64,000 bases of DNA from Lachnospiraceae bacterium (lineage in GTDB: Bacteria; Bacillota; Clostridia; Lachnospirales; Lachnospiraceae), in NCBI GenBank assembly GCA_016297945.1, contig JAEDFR010000002.1:1-64000 (forward strand), in the 5' to 3' direction. Numbering within the stretch: position 1 is the first letter of the stretch; each line of letters begins with the position of its first letter. Under the pieces are notes generated by a model. The model ran no database searches and was not told the origin of the DNA. It saw only the letters and a program-made list of their open reading frames with translations. Positions 16,447-25,567 of the stretch are shown here, piece by piece. A program made the translations under genes and the position numbers.

Positions 16447-18177
16447 TTAAGCAGCTTTTTCTTTCTTAGCTTTTGAAAGTGTCTGAATACCTTCAATAAC
16501 AAGTACAATAGCAAGAATGATAAGTAAAGCACCTAAAATAACCTGTGCGTAAGGACCCCAGTCAGCTCCACCTGCAGAGATGATACCAATCTGGTTTTTG
16601 ATGGTAAGAGCTAATGAGCAGATTGTTACTACTACCATGAAGCCCATAGGAATTAAGAACATCTTGTTGTTCTTTCCGATATTTCCTAACCATGTTGCAA
16701 CTGCTAATAATCCGATACCTGCAAGCAACTGGTTAGCTGCACCGAATAATCCCCAAATCTTTCCGTAACCTGTCATACCAAGTAAAATACCAAGCACAAC
16801 GGTTAAGATGGTAGCAAAGTAAGGATTAACCATTACTTTTTTCCAGCCTTCTTTTACATCTTTGGGTGTCTGTCCGGGTTCAAGCCAGAATTCCTGGAAC
16901 ATGAAACGAGCAAGTCTGGTAGCTGTATCGAGTGATGTTAAACAGAAAGCTGAGTATGTTAATACTAATAATGAGTATAAAATCTGATAGCTTCCGGGAA
17001 TGACATCATCGATCATATGTGCAATACCACCACCGAAGATTGCTGTAGCACCGGTTAAAGGAGCATCGGGATTTGTTGCATTCCAATGGAAAGCATATCC
17101 GATAGCACAAAGAGTTAATACAGCAAGTACACATTCTAATAACATTCCGCCGTATGCAATCGGTTTTGCATCAGTTTCTTTATCCAGCTGTTTTGAAGTT
17201 GTACCGGAAGAAACCAGTGAGTGGAAACCGGAAATAGCACCGCAGGCAACTGTTGTAAATAATACAGGGAACAGATACTGTACACCGTTTCCGTTATCTA
17301 CAGCAAAACCTGAGAATGCATTGAAATCAGTAAATGAAGGATGTGCAACAACAACACCAAATACAGCAACGATTAACATTGCATAAAGTAAGAATGAACT
17401 TAAATAGTCACGAGGCTGTAATAAAATCCAAACCGGTGTAACAGAAGCGATAGCAATATATGCACCAACAATCCACATCCATGTTTTTGTTGAAAGATAA
17501 ATCGGATGAAAATTCATACCGATTGCCATAACTGCGATAATTGCAATAATACCAACGATGGATGCAACCAACATCGGTGCATTACGACGGTATACAAGGA
17601 AACCGAATGCAATAGCTACGACAATAAATAATAAAGAAATCATAGCTACAGATGCAGGTGTTGCTGATTTAGCCATGTCTAATGCACCGCTTTCATCATA
17701 TACAGCACCAAATGTTGAAGCAACGATTGAAGCAAAGGCTGCAACAACAAGGATTAATGTTAAATATGAGAAAATAATGAAAAGTCTTTTTGCTCTCTTA
17801 CTCATATTTGCGGAAATGATTTCACCGATAGATTGTCCTTTATGACGAATAGATGCAAATAATGCACCGAAGTCATGAACACCACCGAAGAAAATACCTC
17901 CGATCAGGATCCAAAGTGTAACAGGCAACCATCCAAACATAGCTGCACCAATAGGTCCGGTAATAGGACCAGCACCAGCGATAGATGAGAAATGATGTCC
18001 CATTAAAACGGGTGCTTTTGCAGGAACATAGTCAACACCATCTTCCATGCTGTGGGCGGGAGTTTCTTTGAGGGTTCCATCGCCAACACCCCACTGTTTG
18101 CAAAGCCATCCGCCGTAGAAAATATATCCACAAACAAGAACTGCAATACAAATCAGTAACAGTACTAATGAATTCAT
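16447..18177 (-). CDS. cstA: carbon starvation protein CstA, pyruvate/peptide transporter
   Basis: A 576-residue polytopic membrane protein of the CstA family, members of which take up pyruvate or peptides when carbon is scarce. Family hallmarks include HHFSSIAGAGPITGPIGAAMFG (about 61-82), GGVHDFGALFASIRHKGQSIGE and ISGFHSLVSSGTTSKQL; about 16 hydrophobic segments are present. The start codon overlaps the stop of the small upstream gene (ATGA), so the two are translated together. It ends in a strong terminator. Expression is expected from the consensus promoter at 18745-18773. Confidence 0.95.
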   Translation of the reverse strand: MNSLVLLLICIAVLVCGYIFYGGWLCKQWGVGDGTLKETPAHSMEDGVDYVPAKAPVLMGHHFSSIAGAGPITGPIGAAMFGWLPVTLWILIGGIFFGGVHDFGALFASIRHKGQSIGEIISANMSKRAKRLFIIFSYLTLILVVAAFASIVASTFGAVYDESGALDMAKSATPASVAMISLLFIVVAIAFGFLVYRRNAPMLVASIVGIIAIIAVMAIGMNFHPIYLSTKTWMWIVGAYIAIASVTPVWILLQPRDYLSSFLLYAMLIVAVFGVVVAHPSFTDFNAFSGFAVDNGNGVQYLFPVLFTTVACGAISGFHSLVSSGTTSKQLDKETDAKPIAYGGMLLECVLAVLTLCAIGYAFHWNATNPDAPLTGATAIFGGGIAHMIDDVIPGSYQILYSLLVLTYSAFCLTSLDTATRLARFMFQEFWLEPGQTPKDVKEGWKKVMVNPYFATILTVVLGILLGMTGYGKIWGLFGAANQLLAGIGLLAVATWLGNIGKNNKMFLIPMGFMVVVTICSLALTIKNQIGIISAGGADWGPYAQVILGALLIILAIVLVIEGIQTLSKAKKEKAA

Positions 18178-18704
18178 TTTAGTCTCTCCTTCCTCTTTTT
18201 TGAATATAGTACCTTTTTCAAAATTTTCACTACACTTCTTCCACTATTGTTGGAATACAATTTATCTCCCTCAACAATTAATAAAGCAGTACGATAATCC
18301 AACCATCCATGCAGTGAAAAATGAAAACTTTTGTAAATGTGACACTTTTTTAATGCTTTTATGGCATCATCATCGGCTTTATCCGTAATAAAAACCGGTG
18401 TAATAAAAGTGTACATATGTCCGGGTCCGACATGCATACGGCTTTGACCGTCATCAAGCACAATATCCCGATATTCTTCAAATATTTCTTTTGTCAGATG
18501 CGGAACATTAATTATGTATAAAAATTCCTCGCTGTCTGCTGACCACAGTTCCGCTTTCTGAACCAGAACATATTTTTGTGAATGCTCAAAAAAATCACAG
18601 CGAGCTGTGATAAGACCATGCTCTCCTTCGAACACATTAACATTATAATAGGCTGCATAACTATCGAGCAATCTGTTAATTACGGTTTCGCGCGTATAAC
18701 TCAA
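18174..18704 (-). CDS. conserved small protein co-translated with CstA, unknown function
   Basis: A 176-residue soluble protein with no domain that I recognise. The middle contains VGPGHMYTFITPVFIT and SFHFSLHGWLDYRTALL; the C-terminus is strongly basic (SKKRKERLK). There is no signal peptide or membrane span. It begins with TTG (18702-18704), nine bases after AAAGGAG, and its stop overlaps the cstA ATG. This makes it the leading gene of a two-gene operon and a likely regulator or accessory partner of the CstA transporter. Confidence 0.8.
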   Translation of the reverse strand: MSYTRETVINRLLDSYAAYYNVNVFEGEHGLITARCDFFEHSQKYVLVQKAELWSADSEEFLYIINVPHLTKEIFEEYRDIVLDDGQSRMHVGPGHMYTFITPVFITDKADDDAIKALKKCHIYKSFHFSLHGWLDYRTALLIVEGDKLYSNNSGRSVVKILKKVLYSKKRKERLK

Positions 18705-18744
18705 AACAGAAATCTCCTTTATTCTACATAAATCAACCTAATAG

Positions 18745-18773
18745 ATTATAATCTTTCAATATAGTAGTTTCAA
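18745..18773 (-). promoter_or_regulatory. sigma-A promoter of the cstA operon
   Basis: On the minus strand TTGAAA (18768-18773) and TATAAT (18745-18750) are exactly 17 bases apart, about 40 bases before the TTG start of the first gene. Confidence 0.85.
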
Positions 18774-18825
18774 GTTTTTTTTAATATTTTATTACATTTT
18801 TGTTCAATTATTTTAACTATTTATA

Positions 18826-18879
18826 TGATACCAGGGTCAAAAGGTCATACTTTAAGTGAGTAGCAATCCGTTGGTATCA
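18826..18879 (-). terminator. hairpin after rluD, possible terminator
   Basis: TGATACCA (18826-18833) pairs with TGGTATCA (18872-18879). The 38-base interior has little pairing that I can see and there is no good T run directly after, so its role as a terminator is uncertain. Confidence 0.4.
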
Positions 18880-18882
18880 GAA

Positions 18883-19800
18883 TTATTCCAGTATATCAAG
18901 CAAATGCAAAAAATAATCCGGTAAAGGTGCTTCAAATTCAATATACTGCTTCGTTGACGGATGTATAAATCCTATTGTCATTGCATGAAGACACTGCCCC
19001 TGCAGATGATATTTAGAAGAACGTACTCCATACGTAGCATCACCTAATAACGGATGACCAATGAATGTCATATGTACGCGAATTTGATGAGTTCTTCCGG
19101 TTTCTAATTGGCATTCTACATAAGAATAGCCTTGAAACTGTTTTAATACTTTATAATGCGTAATAGCGTTTTTTCCATTTTTATAATTTACAGCCATTTT
19201 CTTCCGATCTTTTTCATCTCTGCCGATTGGTGCATTAATAGTACCTTCCGTTTGATCAAAATTCCCATATACGATAGCACGGTATTTTCTGGTAATAGAA
19301 TGCTCTTTTAACTGCTCGGCAATATAGTTATGTGCCGCTTCATTTTTACAGACAATAAGAGAACCTGTGGTATCTTTATCAATTCGATGTACGATGCCGG
19401 GACGAAAAACACCATTGATACCGGAAAGCTGTCCATGACAATGAAATAAAAGGCCATTGACCAGTGTATGGGAATAATGACCGGTCGAAGGGTGGACAAC
19501 CATATTTTTGGGCTTATTTACAATGAGAATATCACAATCTTCATATAGAATGTCTAAAGGAATATCTTCCGGTTCTATCTCTGGTTCCGTACAGGCCGGA
19601 ATACAACAACGGATGATATCGCCCTCTCTTAACCGGTAATTAGCTTTTATAACCTTATCATTGGCATATGCATTTCCGTCTTTAATCATTTTTTGGATAT
19701 AAGAACGCGAAATGTTTTCAAAATAATTGGTTAATACCTTATCAATACGTTCATCTTCATCTTCTATTGAGGCTGTAAACGTGATGATTTCATCGGTCAT
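18883..19800 (-). CDS. RluA-family 23S/tRNA pseudouridine synthase (RluD-like)
   Basis: A 305-residue pseudouridine synthase. An S4 RNA-binding domain occupies residues 1-75 (RIDKVLTNYFENISRSYIQKMI), then the catalytic domain with the Asp of HRIDKDTTGSLIV and the later GRTHQIRVHM motif. The length and S4 domain match RluD-type enzymes that modify 23S rRNA helix 69, but the exact target positions cannot be read. It overlaps lspA by 11 bases; lspA-rluD is a standard pair in Firmicutes. Confidence 0.92.
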   Translation of the reverse strand: MTDEIITFTASIEDEDERIDKVLTNYFENISRSYIQKMIKDGNAYANDKVIKANYRLREGDIIRCCIPACTEPEIEPEDIPLDILYEDCDILIVNKPKNMVVHPSTGHYSHTLVNGLLFHCHGQLSGINGVFRPGIVHRIDKDTTGSLIVCKNEAAHNYIAEQLKEHSITRKYRAIVYGNFDQTEGTINAPIGRDEKDRKKMAVNYKNGKNAITHYKVLKQFQGYSYVECQLETGRTHQIRVHMTFIGHPLLGDATYGVRSSKYHLQGQCLHAMTIGFIHPSTKQYIEFEAPLPDYFLHLLDILE

Positions 19801-20305
19801 TATTATGAATCTCCAGTTTTAAAAATGCTAAGTCTTCCTCTTTCTTTAAAAACAATATATCAATAAAAAGAAGAATGGTTCCGATGGTAATTAAGATATC
19901 TGCAAAATTAAAAATCGGAAAATCAATAAGAATAAAATAAATAAAGTCAATGACATAATCATACATAACACGATCAATCATATTACCGATGCCGCCTGCT
20001 GCAATAAAGCAGAGAAACACATGCCAAATCAGATATTTTTTGACCAAAGGAAGCTTGAATAAAGCGTAAAATATTACTGTCAGCATAACAATGGTGATGA
20101 ACACAAACAGTAATTTTTTGTTTTGAAGCATACCAAATGCGGCACCACGGTTTTCTAAATATCGGAATTGCAATATATTGTCAATTAAAATAATCGGATC
20201 CTGATCTTTTAGATTGATAATCGCCAATCTTTTGGTGACCTGATCAATTAAAATCAGAAAAAACATAGCTACTGTATCAATGGTTATGGCAACATTTTTT
20301 TTCAT
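19790..20305 (-). CDS. lspA: prolipoprotein signal peptidase II
   Basis: Aspartic protease of the membrane that removes signal peptides from lipid-modified prolipoproteins. The 171 residues show four hydrophobic segments, the conserved RYLENRGAAFGML and the two catalytic-Asp segments GGIGNMIDRV and YVIDFIYF. Its 5' end touches the aroB stop (one-base overlap, TAATG type), so aroB-lspA-rluD form one transcript. A lipoprotein substrate candidate (a carboxypeptidase) lies at 24188-25174. Confidence 0.95.
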   Translation of the reverse strand: MKKNVAITIDTVAMFFLILIDQVTKRLAIINLKDQDPIILIDNILQFRYLENRGAAFGMLQNKKLLFVFITIVMLTVIFYALFKLPLVKKYLIWHVFLCFIAAGGIGNMIDRVMYDYVIDFIYFILIDFPIFNFADILITIGTILLFIDILFLKKEEDLAFLKLEIHNNDR

Positions 20306-21420
20306 TACGCTTTCATATCCTCTTCTGTAAAGTGAATTTCGTTTAATGCATCAAGCATTTCTTCGTCTGTGACGGTTGTATCGATGATTCCTTTTCCGAC
20401 TTTCTTTAGTAATATAAATTTAATACTGTGGTTATCTGCTTTTTTATCGGAATGTGTTAAAGAAACAATCTGCTTTGGATCTATATCTTCAATTGTAATC
20501 GGCAGGCAGAAAGGAACAAACATATCACGAATTTCATAATAATCATCGGATGTAATCAGATCTCTTTTCCATGAAATATAGGCGGCACATATACAACCTA
20601 AAGCAACACATTCACCATGCAACATTTCAAAATTTTTGTATTTTTCAATTGCATGTCCCAATGTATGACCAAAGTTTAAGAGTGCTCTGTCACCTTTTTC
20701 AAACGGATCTTTTTCAACAATGGATTTTTTTATTTCATTGGTGCGAAAAATCATTTCTTCAACAAAATCGGCTTCACGCTGGCATATTTCATAAAAATTG
20801 TTGATGAGCCATTCATAAAATTTGCCATCTTTAATCAAAGCGGATTTTAAAACCTCTGCCATTCCGGCAAAATACTGTCTGCCCGGTAAATCTTTTAAGA
20901 CAGAAAGATTCATATAAACCAGTCTGGGCATATGGAAAGCCCCTACCATATTTTTATACTGAGAAAAATCAACTCCTGTCTTTCCACCGATACTGCTGTC
21001 TACCTGTGCTAGTAAAGTTGTCGGAATTTGAATGAAATCAATACCTCTTAAATAGGTTGCGGCACAAAAACCAGTTAAATCACCGACAACACCACCACCT
21101 AAGGCAATCAAAAAATCCTGACGGTTGATTTTATTTTGAATCAAAAATTCATATACTTTTTGAACAGTATCCAGATTTTTACTTTCTTCACCTGCTTCAA
21201 ATGCAAAAGATATTACCTTAACACAGTTTGGTGTTAAAATATTCATCAATTCATTTAAATATAATTTTTCTACATTACTGTCTGTAATAATACAGATTTT
21301 TTTGTCACGAATATTAAATTCCATTTGCTCAAATTCTTCAAGCAAACGGGAAAAATCATGTTCATAAACAATATCATAACAAAATTTATTATTTTTATTA
21401 ACGGGTAGTCTCTGGCTCAT
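20305..21420 (-). CDS. aroB: 3-dehydroquinate synthase
   Basis: Converts DAHP to 3-dehydroquinate in the shikimate pathway. The 371-residue protein has the NAD-binding GGGVVGDLTGFCAATYLRG, the metal ligands in LLNFGHTLGHAIE and HGECVALG, and the active-site KTGVDF. Only 26 bases separate the gene from the hairpin after sepF, too few for a separate promoter beyond the hairpin, so transcription probably reads through or starts within sepF. Confidence 0.96.
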   Translation of the reverse strand: MSQRLPVNKNNKFCYDIVYEHDFSRLLEEFEQMEFNIRDKKICIITDSNVEKLYLNELMNILTPNCVKVISFAFEAGEESKNLDTVQKVYEFLIQNKINRQDFLIALGGGVVGDLTGFCAATYLRGIDFIQIPTTLLAQVDSSIGGKTGVDFSQYKNMVGAFHMPRLVYMNLSVLKDLPGRQYFAGMAEVLKSALIKDGKFYEWLINNFYEICQREADFVEEMIFRTNEIKKSIVEKDPFEKGDRALLNFGHTLGHAIEKYKNFEMLHGECVALGCICAAYISWKRDLITSDDYYEIRDMFVPFCLPITIEDIDPKQIVSLTHSDKKADNHSIKFILLKKVGKGIIDTTVTDEEMLDALNEIHFTEEDMKA

Positions 21421-21445
21421 GAAAATTATCTCCTTTATTCGTTAA

Positions 21446-21480
21446 AAAGGAGTATTGTAAATAATACAATACTCCTTCTC
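21446..21480 (-). terminator. hairpin between sepF and aroB
   Basis: AAGGAGTATTGTA (21447-21459) pairs with TACAATACTCCTT (21465-21477), a perfect 13-base-pair stem. On the minus strand TTTTTAACG follows, a typical intrinsic terminator. Since aroB starts just 26 bases later, it may act as a partial terminator or processing site. Confidence 0.85.
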
Positions 21481-21499
21481 ATTTTATTCATCTTTTACA

Positions 21500-22012
21500 T
21501 TATAATCCGGGATTTAAACCTGGAACTTCAAATGATCCGGAAAGAAGTTCTTGAAAATCTCCTGAAATATCAACACTTGGCGGAGTAATAATCAAGATAA
21601 AATGTGAAATCTTTTGTAAGTTGCCGCCGATTGCAAAGCAAGAACCTGATGTAAAGTCAATAATTCTTTGGGCAATATCAACATCAAGACCTTCCAGATT
21701 TAAAACCACTGTTCTGTTTTGTAATAACGTTTCCGTAATTTCACGCGCATCGTCAACTGATGTAGGTTTAATCACACATACTTCCATACCGTTTGCACCT
21801 GTCTTTCTCACTTGTTTCAGAGGCATAACCTTGGAAATGGGTTTTGACTTGGGCTTTTCATCCTCAAAGTCATTTTCCGCTTTTACAGAAGCTCTTTTAC
21901 GCGGCCCTTCTTCGATTTCATCCTCATCATCGTCATATCCATCAAAATCATCATCGTCCATATCATCATCACCAAATTTGATAGATGACAAAAATTTATC
22001 CATTACACTCAT
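21500..22012 (-). CDS. sepF: cell division protein SepF
   Basis: FtsZ-binding protein that tethers and bundles FtsZ at the septum. The 170-residue protein has a short amphipathic N-terminus (MSVMDKFLSSIKFG), a very acidic linker (about 15-60, many Asp) and the C-terminal SepF fold (about 80-165: VCVIKPTSVDDAREITETLL, TVVLNLEGLD, RIIDFTSGSCFAIGG). It directly follows the YggS-like gene, the standard ylmE-sepF order, and ends the cell-envelope gene train. Confidence 0.95.
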   Translation of the reverse strand: MSVMDKFLSSIKFGDDDMDDDDFDGYDDDEDEIEEGPRKRASVKAENDFEDEKPKSKPISKVMPLKQVRKTGANGMEVCVIKPTSVDDAREITETLLQNRTVVLNLEGLDVDIAQRIIDFTSGSCFAIGGNLQKISHFILIITPPSVDISGDFQELLSGSFEVPGLNPGL

Positions 22013-22030
22013 GTCTTTTCTCCTATTTTT

Positions 22031-22729
22031 TTATTGCTTTATACTATAATCTCTTTCGCCAAAAATTCCGGTTCCGACTCTTACATAAGTGGCACCTTCT
22101 TCTACAGCGACTTCATAATCTCCTGACATTCCCATAGAAAGAATGTCCATAGATACATTATCAATGTTTTTGGTAATTATGTCAACAGATAATTGCTTTA
22201 ATTGCGCAAAATATTGTCGATTTTTTTCGGCATCCTCTACATATGGTGCAATTGTCATTAATCCTTTAACATGAATGCCGGGTAATCCGGAAATTGCCTT
22301 AACCAGTTCAATCGCTTCTAATGAAGTGGTTCCGAATTTAGTTTCTTCGTTGGCAACATTTACTTCAACCAAAATATTGACTTCTACATGTTTCTTTAAT
22401 GCTTCCTTGCTGATTTCTTCCGCCAGTCTCAGACTATCAACACTATGAATTAATGAAACCTTATCAACAATGTATTTTACCTTATTTCTCTGTAGATGAC
22501 CTATCATATGCCATTTGATATCTTTTGGCAGGACTTCGTATTTGTCAAGCAGTTCCTGAACCTTATTTTCACCAAAATCACGGCATCCGTGATTATAGAT
22601 TTCCTGAAGCATGGTAACCGGTTTTGTTTTGCTTACTGCAATTAATGTAACCTCTTCTGGGGATCGACCGGCTTTTTTGCAGGATGTTTCAATATTATTT
22701 ATTACCAGGTCATAATTATTTGTTAACAT
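22031..22729 (-). CDS. YggS/YlmE-family PLP homeostasis protein
   Basis: A 232-residue PLP-binding protein of the YggS/YlmE (PLPBP) family, which maintains pyridoxal phosphate and amino acid balance and has no known enzyme activity. The PLP lysine is in LIAVSKTKP (about 28-36); other signatures are DFGENKVQE, WHMIGHLQRNKV, HSVDSLRLAEE and LSMGMSGDYEVAV. It lies just upstream of sepF, a very conserved linkage in Gram-positive bacteria. Confidence 0.93.
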   Translation of the reverse strand: MLTNNYDLVINNIETSCKKAGRSPEEVTLIAVSKTKPVTMLQEIYNHGCRDFGENKVQELLDKYEVLPKDIKWHMIGHLQRNKVKYIVDKVSLIHSVDSLRLAEEISKEALKKHVEVNILVEVNVANEETKFGTTSLEAIELVKAISGLPGIHVKGLMTIAPYVEDAEKNRQYFAQLKQLSVDIITKNIDNVSMDILSMGMSGDYEVAVEEGATYVRVGTGIFGERDYSIKQ

Positions 22730-22747
22730 GTTTTACCTTCTTTCGCC

Positions 22748-24148
22748 TTATTCATTAATAAAATCATGTTCATTAATACTCTCAGCATCCAGAACAATGT
22801 AATCATATTCCAGCAACCCATAATTGGTATTGGATTTCACAATAGAATATTCATCATTGGAATATAGGATAGTAATTTCTTTAAAATCCGCAAAACCTTT
22901 ATTAATATTGTATACGCCGATTAAGGTTCCAATTTTACTAATCGGATATTTGTCCATAGAATCGGGTTTACAAATATTATCACCAACTCGCAGGGAATAT
23001 GTATCCACATAATAATCCGTTTCACTTTCAGAATAGATGGGTATAGTCAGTTTTTCAGTTATAATTGCGCCGTTTTCATCAACTGTTTCTCGCATAAAGT
23101 ATTCAACATTTCCTTTTTCATCGGTTGCGGCATATTCTTTTGGAATCAGATAAAATTCTTTTTCCACAATCGCACTGTTTGGAATTTTTAATCCATTTTC
23201 ATTTTCCAATATAATTTCAATATCAAGAAGTCGGTCTTTTGCAAAGGAAATCATGGAATTATTTAGCTGTAATTCAATCAAGGACTGTTCGGCTCCGCGC
23301 TGCAATGCATTGACTTTGGCCCAGGAAATATTCTGGTTTTTCAAAAATTTCACTTCCACATAGCCTTCTTCTTCCAATTGAGCAACACGGCTGGTTTCGA
23401 CCAAAACAACAATGGACCATTTTTCGGAATGTATGATTTTGTATACCGGATCATTATCACCGATCAGTTCGTTATCATTTAGCTGTGTTTTTCCACTATC
23501 GTCTATTTTCGTCATTTCATCAATTGTAATCATTTCCGGTGTTTTGTTTTCGTAACCGTCAACGTTATATACAACGATTCCGCTTTTGGGCGCATAGAAG
23601 AAATCGACATTTCCTTTATAATCCGTACTCTTCAAATTGCTTAACATATTATAATTGGTTAATTTTAATACACTGCCCAGAGCATCATAAGAAAAATCAT
23701 AAGTAATATAAAATTTCTCATCGGAATAATTATGGGAAAAATCAATAAAATCGTTGCGTAACTCTTTTAAGTCATTGGCCGAAAGCATTTCATCAGAAGT
23801 TGTATCCTGCATGATATCTGCCATATGTCCTGTCTGATCTAAAGAATAAATCAAATCCTTGCAGGCTACATGTTCGCCTTCATGCGCAAAATAATTGATG
23901 TATCCGGAGGAATTTGCGGAAACAATCTCTTCATCACGCAAAATCAGTCCGGTATAGACATTAGAAAGACTGAGAGATCCCTTTTTGACTTCATATCTGT
24001 TTACATGTCCTTTTGTGAAAAAAAGAACAACACAGATGACAATATAAATAAACATAACAGCAAAAATGATGACACCAATGTTTATATTTGAAAATCTTCG
24101 TCTCTGATTTAGATTAATAAGATTACTTTTTTTCCTTTTTTTTGCCAA
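22748..24148 (-). CDS. HlyD-like membrane fusion protein of the division cluster
   Basis: A 466-residue protein with a basic N-terminus, one membrane anchor (about 25-48, IGVIIFAVMFIYIVICVVLFF) and a long external part. The YFAHEGEHVACKDLIYSLDQTG segment resembles the biotinyl-lipoyl half-motif of HlyD-family adaptors, and the second half of the domain may be near SGIVVYNVDGYENKTPEM. I set the start at TTG 24148, eight bases after AGGAG; a GTG at 24157 touches the site. No transporter gene accompanies it. Its fixed place between a D,D-carboxypeptidase and ylmE-sepF suggests an envelope or division function rather than export. Confidence 0.75.
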   Translation of the reverse strand: MAKKRKKSNLINLNQRRRFSNINIGVIIFAVMFIYIVICVVLFFTKGHVNRYEVKKGSLSLSNVYTGLILRDEEIVSANSSGYINYFAHEGEHVACKDLIYSLDQTGHMADIMQDTTSDEMLSANDLKELRNDFIDFSHNYSDEKFYITYDFSYDALGSVLKLTNYNMLSNLKSTDYKGNVDFFYAPKSGIVVYNVDGYENKTPEMITIDEMTKIDDSGKTQLNDNELIGDNDPVYKIIHSEKWSIVVLVETSRVAQLEEEGYVEVKFLKNQNISWAKVNALQRGAEQSLIELQLNNSMISFAKDRLLDIEIILENENGLKIPNSAIVEKEFYLIPKEYAATDEKGNVEYFMRETVDENGAIITEKLTIPIYSESETDYYVDTYSLRVGDNICKPDSMDKYPISKIGTLIGVYNINKGFADFKEITILYSNDEYSIVKSNTNYGLLEYDYIVLDAESINEHDFINE

Positions 24149-24187
24149 AACAAACACTCCTGTTTTAGGAATAAAAATATGTCACGA

Positions 24188-25174
24188 TTAATTAATCGTA
24201 GAGATTAATTGATACATTTCATCGTATAAATAATCTCTTTGTGAACATTTCAATATCACAGAAATATAGGGATTACCATAGGAATCTTTTGATAATAGTA
24301 CCAGACAGTTACCCGCAGCACTGGTTGTACCGGTTTTTCCACCAATAACAACAACACCACCTGGAACACTGTGATTTCCGTTTATAAAATAGTTTGTGGA
24401 CTTGAATGACAGTTCTTTGGGTTCACCTAGTGCATCATGATAAACACCGGTATATTCATTTGCCGAAATAATCTGAACAAATTCATCATATTTAATGGCT
24501 TCATTAAATATCAGATACATGTCGTAGGCTGTCACATAATGAGCATCCTGAGTTAAACCATGAGGATTCATAAAATGACACTTTGTGGCACCAAGCGCAA
24601 GTGCTTCCTGATTCATTAATTCTACAAATTGATCAACACTTCCGGAGATATATTCAGCGATCATTACCGCCGCATCATTTCCTGAGGCAATTAATAATGC
24701 GTGAAGCGCCTGATCAAGCGTCATTGTATCACCAGGAGATATTCCTACGAGGCTGGCTCCTGATTCCTGAATGGTAACATTTTGAGATGCGGTTAATATA
24801 TCATCCAAATTGCCGTATTTTAAAGCTATAATTGCAGTCATAACTTTTGTCAGACTGGCAGGATTTAATTGTTCCATACCGTTTTTATTATAAAGCACTT
24901 CATGATTATTCAAATCACATAAAAGAACTGCTTCGGATTGTGAAGTATCAACCAGCGCATTATTTGAAACCGAATCGGAAATGACACATAAATCCTCAGC
25001 AAAAAAAGCAGCACGATCTCCTTTATCTGCACCGTTAAAACGATATGCGGAAACAGAACTGTTTAATTCATATTCCATACTATATGGTTTTGTTTTTTCA
25101 CATCCGGTTAATAGGGATGAAATCAAAATTGTTATGCATACAAAAATGCATGTAATCTTATTTGTACATTTCAC
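24188..25174 (-). CDS. D-alanyl-D-alanine carboxypeptidase, lipoprotein
   Basis: A penicillin-binding D,D-carboxypeptidase (peptidase S11) that trims pentapeptide stems outside the cell. The three active-site motifs are S107-L-T-K110, S164-G-N166 and K280-T-G282. The N-terminus is a lipoprotein signal ending in LLTGC with Cys 25 as the acylation site. GTG 25174 is my start: a longer TTG reading exists, but its first codons contain the GAGGAG ribosome binding site. The protein ends at 328 residues, so the PBP5-type C-terminal beta domain and amphipathic anchor are missing; the lipid presumably replaces the anchor. It overlaps mgsA by 17 bases. Confidence 0.92.
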   Translation of the reverse strand: MKCTNKITCIFVCITILISSLLTGCEKTKPYSMEYELNSSVSAYRFNGADKGDRAAFFAEDLCVISDSVSNNALVDTSQSEAVLLCDLNNHEVLYNKNGMEQLNPASLTKVMTAIIALKYGNLDDILTASQNVTIQESGASLVGISPGDTMTLDQALHALLIASGNDAAVMIAEYISGSVDQFVELMNQEALALGATKCHFMNPHGLTQDAHYVTAYDMYLIFNEAIKYDEFVQIISANEYTGVYHDALGEPKELSFKSTNYFINGNHSVPGGVVVIGGKTGTTSAAGNCLVLLSKDSYGNPYISVILKCSQRDYLYDEMYQLISTIN

Positions 25175-25553
25175 GCCACTCGAGATCTCCTCTGTCAAGT
25201 GATTTTATCAATAATTCTGCAGATGCTAAATTTGTAGCAAGCGGAATGTTGTGCATATCACACAGCTTTACAACATTATTTACATCCGGTTCATGACTTT
25301 TGGGAGTAAGCGGATCTCTCAAAAAGATAACAAGATCAATCTGATTATGTTCAATCTGTGCACCAATCTGTTGCTCTCCTCCTAAATGACCGGCAAGATA
25401 TTTATGAATCGTCAGATTTGTTACTTCTTCAATTAATCTTCCGGTTGTACCGGTAGCATATAAATCGTTTTTACTTAAAATCCCTCTGTATGCAATACAA
25501 AAATTTTGCATAAGCTTTTTCTTTGCATCATGTGCAATTAATGCAATGTTCAT
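25158..25553 (-). CDS. mgsA: methylglyoxal synthase
   Basis: Converts dihydroxyacetone phosphate to methylglyoxal and phosphate, a bypass of lower glycolysis used when phosphate is limiting. The 131-residue length, the opening MNIALIAHDAKKKLM, the phosphate-binding TGTTGRLIEE and the catalytic region GHLGGEQQIGAQI with FLRDPLTPKSHEPD are diagnostic. The usual GGDQQ reads GGEQQ here, a conservative change. It is encoded between rodA and the carboxypeptidase, a placement repeated in many Clostridia. Confidence 0.95.
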   Translation of the reverse strand: MNIALIAHDAKKKLMQNFCIAYRGILSKNDLYATGTTGRLIEEVTNLTIHKYLAGHLGGEQQIGAQIEHNQIDLVIFLRDPLTPKSHEPDVNNVVKLCDMHNIPLATNLASAELLIKSLDRGDLEWREMYK

Positions 25554-25567
25554 AATATAACCCTCTC

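Noticed and set aside
17000..17386. 128-codon plus-strand frame
   Set aside because: Antisense to cstA and explained by its codon composition.
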